Positions 58,221 through 64,000 of a DNA stretch of 64,000 nt are shown here, one piece after another. Each line of letters begins with the position of its first letter. Position 1 is the first letter of the stretch. Source of the DNA: Vulcaniibacterium tengchongense (GTDB lineage: Bacteria > Pseudomonadota > Gammaproteobacteria > Xanthomonadales > Xanthomonadaceae). The position numbers were made by a program, and so were the translations under genes. The notes beneath the pieces were generated by a model. The model ran no database searches, was not told where the DNA came from, and saw nothing but the letters and a program-made list of their open reading frames with translations. The DNA is taken from positions 614,546 to 678,545 of the forward strand of contig NZ_RKQN01000001.1 of assembly GCF_003814555.1 (NCBI RefSeq), given 5' to 3'.

Positions 58221-58604
58221 ATGGGCCTGCACATCCATATCGACGAGCCGAAGGGCGACAGTCGCCGCGTGGCCTTGTCCGGCCGCCTCGACACGCATAC
58301 CTACGGCGAACTCGACCGCCGCCTGGAACCGGTCCTGGCGTCCGACCTGCGCGCGCTGGTGCTGGACCTGGCCGACCTGGAGTACATCAGCTCCGCCGGC
58401 ATCCGCTCGGTGTTCAAGGCGCGCAAGGCGATCGAGGGCCGCGGCGGCAGGGTGCTGGTGACCAACCTGCAGCCGCAGATCAAGAAGGTGTTCGACATCG
58501 TCAAGGCGGTGCCGCTGAACTCCATCTTCACCTCGGTCGAGGAAGCGGACCGCTACCTCGACGCGATGCAGAAGCGCGTGCTGGAGGAAGAGGACCGGCC
58601 GTAG
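58221..58604 (+). CDS. STAS-domain anti-anti-sigma-type protein (RsbV-like)
   Basis: A 127-residue STAS protein. The core VALSGRLDTHTYGELDRRL ... LVLDLADLEYISSAGIRSVFKARK contains the phosphoacceptor serine region (SSAGIRS, near residues 58-64). It would be phosphorylated by the RsbW-like kinase and dephosphorylated by the membrane phosphatase, switching partners. A charged C-terminal tail (about 112-127) is slightly longer than in RsbV. SD AAGGAGA 6 nt before ATG. Confidence 0.9.
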   Translation: MGLHIHIDEPKGDSRRVALSGRLDTHTYGELDRRLEPVLASDLRALVLDLADLEYISSAGIRSVFKARKAIEGRGGRVLVTNLQPQIKKVFDIVKAVPLNSIFTSVEEADRYLDAMQKRVLEEEDRP

Positions 58605-58731
58605 CCGAACGCGCCTTCCGGAGCGTGCCTTCTGGTCAACGGGCGGGGCCCGCGCGCCGGAGGGCGGACAAGCGCCCGAGGCGCGTCGGCGGCCGCTCGT
58701 GCGCAGGCTCCGGCGACGCGGCCCGCTGCGC

Positions 58732-60129
58732 TCAGGCCAGTCCGGTGGCGTAGAACAGGCCGATCACGAAGAACACCGCCAACGTCTTGATCAGGGTGAT
58801 CGCGAAGATGTCCTTGTAGGCCTGGCGATGGGTCAGGCCGGTGACCGCGAGCAGGGTGATCACCGCGCCGTTGTGCGGCAGGGTGTCCATGCCGCCCGAG
58901 GCCATCGCCGCGACGCGATGCAGCACCTCCATCGGGATGCCGGCGGCCTGGGCGTTGGCGATGAAGGTCTCGGCCATCGCCGCCAGGGCGATGCTCATGC
59001 CGCCGCTGGCCGATCCGGTGATGCCGGCCAGCGCGGTCACCGTCACCGCTTCGTTGACCAGCGGATCGGGGATCGCGCCCAGCGCGTCGGCGACGACGAG
59101 GAAGCCGGGCAGGGCGGCGATCACCGCACCGAAACCGTACTCGGAGGCGGTGTTCATCGCCGCCAGCAGGGCGCCGCCGATCGCGTTCCTGCTGCCCTCG
59201 GCGAAGCGTGCCAGCACCGGCCTCCAGGCGAAGGCGAGCACCGCGGCGATGCCGACCAGCAGCGCGCCGAGCACCGCCCAGATCGCCGCGACCTTCGCCA
59301 CCTCCTGCACCACCGGCGCGGCGCCGCCGATCACCGCCGGGTCGAAGGCGTGGCTTTCGCCGTAGTAGCGCGGGATCCAAAGCGTGAGCAGCTTGTTCGC
59401 CACGCCCACCAGCAGCAGCGGCAGGAGCGCGATCGCCGGGTGCGGCAACCGGTCGTCGGCGAACGGCGCCGGCTCGTTGACCAGCGCGGTGCCGTAGCCC
59501 TCGCCGGCGCGCGCGGCGGCGCGGCGGCGCCAGTCGAGGTAAAGCAGGCCGAGGATCAGGATGAACACGCCGCCGAGCGTGCCCAGCCACGGCGCCGCCC
59601 AGGCGTCGGTGCCGAAGAACGAAGCCGGGATGATGTTCTGGATCTGCGGCGTGCCGGGCAGCGCGTCCATGGTGAAGGTGAAGGCGCCCAGCGCGATCGT
59701 GCCCGGGATCAGCCGCTTGGGGATGCCGCTCTGCCGGAACAGCTCGGCCGCGAACGGATAGACCGCGAACACCACCACGAACAGCGACACGCCGCCGTAG
59801 GTCAGCAACGCGCAGACGACCACGATCGACAGCATCGCCCGGCCGGCGCCGAACAGGCGGATCGTCGCTTTCACTATCGACTTGGAAAAGCCGGACAGCT
59901 CGATCAGCTTGCCGAACACCGCCCCGAGCAGGAACACGGGGAAGTACAGCTTGAGGAAGCCGACCATCCTGTCCATGAACAGCCCGGTGAACATGGGCGC
60001 CACCAGCGACGGGTCGGTCAGCAGCACCGCGCCCAGCGCCGCGACCGGCGCGAACAGGATCACGCTGTAGCCGCGGTAGGCCACGAACATCAGAAAGCAC
60101 AGCGCGGCCAGCACGATCAGAAACGCCAT
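58732..60129 (-). CDS. GntP-family permease (gluconate/hydroxyacid type)
   Basis: A 465-residue transporter of about 12-14 transmembrane helices. Family segments are LKLYFPVFLLGAVFGKLIELSG near 55, TFTMDALPGTPQIQN near 155, and the paired-repeat ALAGITGSASGGMSIAL near 355 and MASGGMDTLPHNGAVITLL near 405. GntP members carry gluconate, D-serine or 3-hydroxybutyrate with protons. In many proteobacteria this subtype is called a D-beta-hydroxybutyrate permease, but no catabolic gene is adjacent, so substrate is open. ATG at 60129. Convergent with the STAS gene, divergent from the TonB receptor. Confidence 0.88.
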   Translation of the reverse strand: MAFLIVLAALCFLMFVAYRGYSVILFAPVAALGAVLLTDPSLVAPMFTGLFMDRMVGFLKLYFPVFLLGAVFGKLIELSGFSKSIVKATIRLFGAGRAMLSIVVVCALLTYGGVSLFVVVFAVYPFAAELFRQSGIPKRLIPGTIALGAFTFTMDALPGTPQIQNIIPASFFGTDAWAAPWLGTLGGVFILILGLLYLDWRRRAAARAGEGYGTALVNEPAPFADDRLPHPAIALLPLLLVGVANKLLTLWIPRYYGESHAFDPAVIGGAAPVVQEVAKVAAIWAVLGALLVGIAAVLAFAWRPVLARFAEGSRNAIGGALLAAMNTASEYGFGAVIAALPGFLVVADALGAIPDPLVNEAVTVTALAGITGSASGGMSIALAAMAETFIANAQAAGIPMEVLHRVAAMASGGMDTLPHNGAVITLLAVTGLTHRQAYKDIFAITLIKTLAVFFVIGLFYATGLA

Positions 60130-60160
60130 TGCCCGTCCCCGGTTGAGAAAAGCGAGAGCC

Positions 60161-60250
60161 GTCGACCCCGCGGAGGCGGGACCCCGGCGACTTGGCGGCC
60201 AGGCCGCCGGTCGCGACGCCACGGGATTCCCGCCTTCGCGGGCCTGACGC
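60161..60250. repeat. Paired inverted palindromic repeats between gntP-type and TonB receptor genes
   Basis: Copy A (60161-60191, core cccgcggaggcggg) and copy B (60210-60250, core cccgccttcgcggg) are inverted relative to each other. They flank a perfect GGCGGCC-A-GGCCGCC hairpin (60194-60208). The copy B core is the exact reverse complement of the repeat at 6667-6680. This is a REP/BIME-like arrangement. Confidence 0.6.
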
Positions 60251-60468
60251 ATTGCGGTCGCGTCGGCGCCCGTGTTCGGCCGAGCCGCCGCGGCTTTCCG
60301 GAAGTCTCCGCGCCGCGCCGCCGCCGCGTGCATTGTCCGAAGGTACAGCAGCGGCCGCGGCGAGCCGGCGCCTAGTCTTGCGGCATGGCGGGGAGGGGCC
60401 CGTCGACCGGCAACGCCCGCGGCCCGGCCGCGGGCACCACGCGATTCGATTGGGGAGGAGCGCCGTCC

Positions 60469-62703
60469 ATGATCCGCAAGACTCTGAGCATCGCCATCGC
60501 CTGCGCGCTGGTCGCGCCGGCGGCCTGGGCGCAGGACGCGCCCTCGGCGCAGGAAGCGCCCGCGCACCGCGAGGCGACCACGCTCGGCGGCGTCACCGTC
60601 ACCGCCCGCAAGCGCGAGGAGACGCTGCAGGAAGTGCCGGTGGCGGTGACCGCGTTCACCCCGGAAGCGCTGGACCGGCTCAACGTCGAGGACCTGAGCG
60701 ACCTCGACGCACAGGTGCCGAACCTGACGATCTACGCCGCGCGCGGCTCCAGCAGCACCATCACCGCGTACATCCGCGGCATCGGCCAGTCGGACCCGCT
60801 GTGGGGCGTGGACCCGGGCGTGGGCATCTACCTCGACGACGTCTACATCGCGAGGCCGCAGGGCGCGCTGCTGGACGTGTTCGACGTCGAGCGCGTGGAG
60901 GTGCTGCGTGGCCCGCAGGGCACGCTGTACGGCAAGAACACCATCGGCGGCGCGATCAAGTACATCTCGCGCGGGCTGCCGAACAGCTTCGACGGCTTCG
61001 CTTCGGTCACGGTGGGCAACTACGACCAGCTCGACGTGAAGGCCGCCGTCGGCGGGCCGCTCGGCGGCAGCGATGCGCTGCGCGGGCGCCTGTCCGTGGC
61101 CAGCCTCAATCGCGACGGCTTCGGCGACAACCTGTATTCCGGCCAGGACGTCAGCGACAAGGAGATCCTGGCCGTGCGCGGCCAGCTCGGCGCCTACGTC
61201 AGCGACGACCTCGACATCCAGTTCGCCTACGACTGGATGGACGACCAGTCCGGGGTGCGCGGCGCCCGGATGCTGGCGCCGAACCGTTTCGCGCCCGGCT
61301 TCGCGCCGCTGGATTCGCGCTACGACATCCGCAGCGGCATGCCCAACGTCAACGACACCGAGATGAAGGGCGCCTCGGCCACGGTCAACTGGGTTGCCAG
61401 CGAGGACTGGGCGTTCAAGTACGTCGTTGCCAAGCGCGAATCCGACACCGAGACCAACATCGACTTCGACACGCTGCCGAACAAGATCGCCGACGTGAAG
61501 GCGTTCTACCGCGACGAGCAGGTCAGCCACGAGCTGCAGGCCAACTACGACGGCGGCGGCCGCGCGCGCGGCGTGATCGGCGTGTACGCCTTCGACGGCG
61601 AGGCCGGCGGCCAGGTGCTGAACAACTTCTTCGATCTGTCCTTCGGCGATACCCAGGGCACGGTCTACACCGACAGCGTCGCGCTGTACGGCGACTGGAC
61701 CTTCGACCTGACCGGCCGCCTCAAGCTCGACCTCGGCGCGCGCTACACCGACGAGAAGAAGCGCGCGGTGGTGCTCAACCGCTGCTACACCGACGCGACC
61801 TTCGCCACCCTCGCGCGGGCCTGCGCCGCCAACAACCCAACCCCGATCGCCGCCCGGTTCGACAAGCGCATCGGCTTCGAGAACACCTCACCCAAGGTCT
61901 CGCTGGACTACCAGATCACCCCGGACATCATGGTCTACGGCCTGGCCTCGCGCGGCTTCAAGTCCGGCGGCTACAACATCCGCGCCCAGGCCACCGCGGT
62001 GCCGCGCTCGGCCGAGCCGTTCGACGACGAGGTCGTGGACAGCTACGAGATCGGCGGCAAGATGGCCTTCCTGGACCAGACGCTGTTCCTCAACCTGGCC
62101 GCGTTCCACAACAAGTACAAGGACATCCAGCTGTCGGTGTTCACCGCCTACGACAGCAACGGCGACGGCGCCGACGACGCGTTCTTCGGCGACTTCACCA
62201 ACGCCGGCGAGGGCACGGTGGACGGCGTCGAGGTCGAGTACCAGTGGATGCCGAGCCGGCGCTGGCTCATTTCCGGCAACCTGGCCTGGCTCGACGCCAA
62301 GTACGACGAGTTCATGTACGCGGGCGTCAACATCGCCGACGAGCAGGAATTCACCAACGCGCCCGACTTCTCCGGCGCGCTCAACGTCGAGTACCGCATG
62401 GACCTGGCCGGCGGCGGCGACCTCTCGGCGCGGGTCGGCTACAGCTACCAGAGCGAGGTGGTGGCAACCACCGAGATCGTGCGCAGCGGCGCGCAGCCGA
62501 TCACCCAGGACGGCTACGGCCTGGTCAACGCCGGCGTCACCTGGCGCAGCGGCGGGCCGTGGTCGGTCTCGTTGCAGGGCACCAACCTGGCCGACGAGGA
62601 GTACCGGACCACCGGTTACAACCTGGTCTCCTCGCTCGGCGTGCTGACCGGCTTCTATGGCCCGCCGCGGCAGTACACGCTGTCGGTGCGCTACGACTTC
62701 TGA
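60469..62703 (+). CDS. TonB-dependent outer-membrane receptor
   Basis: A 744-residue outer-membrane transporter. The signal peptide (1-22, ending AWAQ) is followed by a TonB-box-like TLGGVTVTARKREETLQEVPVAV, a plug domain (YIRGIGQSDPLWGVDPGVGIYLDDVYIARPQG; VEVLRGPQGTLYGKNTIGGAIKYISR) and a 22-strand barrel. It ends in YTLSVRYDF with the C-terminal Phe used by the BAM machinery. The type is common for siderophore, vitamin or oligosaccharide uptake; no substrate-specific neighbour identifies the cargo. ATG 60469 is preceded by GGGGAGGAG; an upstream in-frame ATG lacks a signal peptide. Confidence 0.93.
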   Translation: MIRKTLSIAIACALVAPAAWAQDAPSAQEAPAHREATTLGGVTVTARKREETLQEVPVAVTAFTPEALDRLNVEDLSDLDAQVPNLTIYAARGSSSTITAYIRGIGQSDPLWGVDPGVGIYLDDVYIARPQGALLDVFDVERVEVLRGPQGTLYGKNTIGGAIKYISRGLPNSFDGFASVTVGNYDQLDVKAAVGGPLGGSDALRGRLSVASLNRDGFGDNLYSGQDVSDKEILAVRGQLGAYVSDDLDIQFAYDWMDDQSGVRGARMLAPNRFAPGFAPLDSRYDIRSGMPNVNDTEMKGASATVNWVASEDWAFKYVVAKRESDTETNIDFDTLPNKIADVKAFYRDEQVSHELQANYDGGGRARGVIGVYAFDGEAGGQVLNNFFDLSFGDTQGTVYTDSVALYGDWTFDLTGRLKLDLGARYTDEKKRAVVLNRCYTDATFATLARACAANNPTPIAARFDKRIGFENTSPKVSLDYQITPDIMVYGLASRGFKSGGYNIRAQATAVPRSAEPFDDEVVDSYEIGGKMAFLDQTLFLNLAAFHNKYKDIQLSVFTAYDSNGDGADDAFFGDFTNAGEGTVDGVEVEYQWMPSRRWLISGNLAWLDAKYDEFMYAGVNIADEQEFTNAPDFSGALNVEYRMDLAGGGDLSARVGYSYQSEVVATTEIVRSGAQPITQDGYGLVNAGVTWRSGGPWSVSLQGTNLADEEYRTTGYNLVSSLGVLTGFYGPPRQYTLSVRYDF

Positions 62704-62722
62704 GTGCGGCGGGGTCGCTTCC

Positions 62723-62880
62723 GGCCCTCACCCGACCCTCTCCCACGCGCGGGAGAGGGCGCAATCCCCCCCTTCTGCGCACGCCGGAGAGGGAGGTACT
62801 CCCCGCCTCACTTGCGTAGAAGGGGGAGGCGGGAATCGCCCCTCTCCCGCTTGCGGGAGAGGGGTTGGGGTGCGGGCGAG
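62723..62880. repeat. Nested long inverted repeat built from two REP-like copies
   Basis: Copy 1 (62723-62771) has a CCCTCTCCC/GGGAGAGGG stem (62736-62744 / 62751-62759). Copy 2 (62828-62880), inverted, has a 12-bp stem CCCCTCTCCCGC/GCGGGAGAGGGG (62839-62850 / 62853-62864). Between them, 62768-62781 pairs with 62813-62826 over 14 positions (one G.T), enclosing a small GGGAG/CTCCC stem. Thus almost the whole 158 nt can fold symmetrically. The ccctctcccgc...gagaggg core is a widespread proteobacterial intergenic repeat. Confidence 0.75.
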
Positions 62881-62892
62881 ACGCGCTATGCT
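62865..62892 (+). promoter_or_regulatory. Possible promoter at the edge of the repeat, before the transporter-type kinase
   Basis: TTGGGG (62865-62870), contributed by the end of repeat copy 2, and TATGCT (62887-62892) have a 16-nt spacer. The start codon is 27 nt further on. Only the -10 is convincing. Confidence 0.25.
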
Positions 62893-62918
62893 CGCGCCGA
62901 TGCACCCCGGCGCCCACC

Positions 62919-64000
62919 ATGCTTAGCCTGACCGCGGTCGCGCTGGCGAGCCTGGCCTGGCTCGCGCTGATGTTCGCCACCGCGCTCTACGCCGAACGCC
63001 GCCCGGGCGTGCTGTCGCGGCACTGGCGGCACATCTACGCGCTGTCGCTGGCGGTGCACTGCACTTCCTGGACCTTCTACGGCACCGTCACCCAGGCCGC
63101 GCGCTACGGCTGGCCGCTGCCGCCCACCTTCCTCGGCGCGATCCTGCTGTACGCGCTGGCGGTCGGCTTCATGACCCGGCTGGTGCGGCTGTCGCGCGAG
63201 ACCAACGCGACCTCGCTGGCCGACCTCATCGCCACGCGCCTGGGCAAGGACGCATGGCTGGCGGCCACGGTGACGCTGGTGGTGGCGCTCGGCCTGATCC
63301 CGTACATCGCCCTGCAGCTCAAGGCGGTGGCGATGAGCTTCGCGATGCTGACCGCGCGCTCGGCCGAGGCGGCGTCCTCGCCGGCCTGGCGCGACAGCGC
63401 GCTGTACGTCGCATTGGCGATGGCCACGTTCACGATCCTGTTCGGCACCCGCCGCGCCAGCGCCGCCGAGCACAACCGCGGCCTGGTGCTGGCGATGGCG
63501 TTCGAGTCGCTGTTCAAGCTGGCGGCGATGCTGGCGCTGGGCGCATTCGTCTGGTTCGGGCTCGGCGGGGCGCCGTGGCCCGCGCCGGCCGCCCCGCCGC
63601 CGGAGCCCGCGGGCGGCTTCGCCCCGCTGGTGCTGCTGGGCGCGCTGGCGATGTTCATCCTGCCGCACCAGTTCCATGTCGCCGTGGTCGAATGCCGCGA
63701 CGAGCGCGACGTGCGCACCGCGCGCTGGCAGTTCCCGCTGTACCTGGCGCTGATCGCCTTGCCGGTGCTGCCGCTGGCGCAGGCGGGACAGGCGCTGCTC
63801 GCCGGCCACGTGCCGTCCGACCTGTACGTGCTGGCGTTGCCGTTGGCGCGCGGCCACGAGGGGCTGGCGCTGTTCGCGTTCCTGGGCGGACTGAGCGCGG
63901 CCACCGGCATGGTGGTGGTCAGCACCCTGACCCTGAGCCTGATGGTCGGCAACCACTGGTTCGCGCCGGGCCTGCTGCGCGGCGCGTGGTCGCGCGGCGG
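62919..64000 (+). CDS. Sodium/solute symporter-type sensor kinase, N-terminal part (cut by window end)
   Basis: An open frame from ATG 62919 to the last base (360 codons, no stop). The protein is strongly hydrophobic, with about ten transmembrane helices so far. It has the SSS-sensor signature YALSLAVHCTSWTFYGTVTQAARYGW near 41-66, then LVRLSRETNATSLADLIATRLGKD and FMTRLVRL. Internal FGTRRASAAEHNRGLVLAMAFESLFKL and ILPHQFHVAVVECRDERD match the PutP-like input module of CbrA/CrbS-type kinases, in which PAS, HisKA, HATPase and often receiver domains follow. Those parts lie outside the window, so kinase identity is inferred from the sensor subtype. Confidence 0.8.
   Translation, partial: MLSLTAVALASLAWLALMFATALYAERRPGVLSRHWRHIYALSLAVHCTSWTFYGTVTQAARYGWPLPPTFLGAILLYALAVGFMTRLVRLSRETNATSLADLIATRLGKDAWLAATVTLVVALGLIPYIALQLKAVAMSFAMLTARSAEAASSPAWRDSALYVALAMATFTILFGTRRASAAEHNRGLVLAMAFESLFKLAAMLALGAFVWFGLGGAPWPAPAAPPPEPAGGFAPLVLLGALAMFILPHQFHVAVVECRDERDVRTARWQFPLYLALIALPVLPLAQAGQALLAGHVPSDLYVLALPLARGHEGLALFAFLGGLSAATGMVVVSTLTLSLMVGNHWFAPGLLRGAWSRG

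Noticed and set aside
57788..58604. The RsbW-like/STAS pair as a toxin-antitoxin system
   Set aside because: Sequence motifs are those of GHKL kinase and STAS domains, and the PP2C phosphatase in the same operon completes a partner switch.

Overview
The window is a high-GC, gene-dense stretch of a gammaproteobacterial chromosome. The best fit is the Xanthomonadaceae/Lysobacteraceae (Lysobacter, Luteimonas and relatives). This rests on gene order (asd-fimV-truA-trpF-trpB-trpA-accD; tpiA-secG-tRNA-Leu-nuoA to nuoN; tRNA-fMet-rimP-nusA-infB-rbfA-truB-rpsO-pnp), a lone LysR regulator divergent from trpB, frequent GTG/TTG starts, and intergenic palindromes typical of that group. The genus cannot be settled without a search. 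I see no phage, transposon, integrase or CRISPR array.

Layout. 36-5555: greB and a YjgR-type HerA-like ATPase on the minus strand, a secreted lytic transglycosylase with LysM on the plus strand, then psd and a SCO1/SenC copper chaperone on the minus strand. 5644-19554: a long plus-strand run (prmB, aroC, a D-2-hydroxyacid dehydrogenase, a NIPSNAP protein, asd, a short FimV, truA, trpF, trpB, trpA, accD, glmM), interrupted only by the minus-strand LysR gene. 19774-24851: a YejM/LapC/PbgA-like membrane sulfatase-fold protein, a 2-oxoglutarate/Fe(II) oxygenase, a family-6-like DNA glycosylase, tpiA and secG. 24964-40225: tRNA-Leu(GAG) and the complete 14-gene nuo operon for respiratory complex I. 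40315-49981: initiator tRNA-fMet and the classical transcription/translation operon rimP-nusA-infB-rbfA-truB-rpsO-pnp, closed by a strong intrinsic terminator. 50154-58604: dinB under a LexA-like box, a very large hybrid histidine kinase with two complete kinase-receiver cores, and a three-gene partner-switching module (membrane PP2C phosphatase, RsbW-like kinase, STAS antagonist). 58732-64000: a GntP-type permease, a TonB-dependent receptor, and the start of a transporter-type sensor kinase cut by the window end.

How it works together. Most of the window is core metabolism and information processing: aspartate and aromatic amino-acid synthesis, fatty-acid, phospholipid and cell-wall precursor supply, respiration, and ribosome/RNA maturation. 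The accessory signalling part is 51405-58604. There a multi-domain cytoplasmic hybrid kinase sits upstream of an RsbU-RsbW-RsbV-like switch, and no sigma factor or other recognisable output lies beside it. This is the best candidate for an undescribed regulatory circuit.

Other points of note: a 26-codon ORF with a strong ribosome binding site whose stop overlaps the truB start; several families of intergenic palindromes, including a nested inverted repeat of about 160 nt before the last gene; a LysR-type operator before trpB; and a histidine-rich loop in NuoL. All functions are read from motifs and context by eye. Promoters and hairpins are pattern matches and were not computed.
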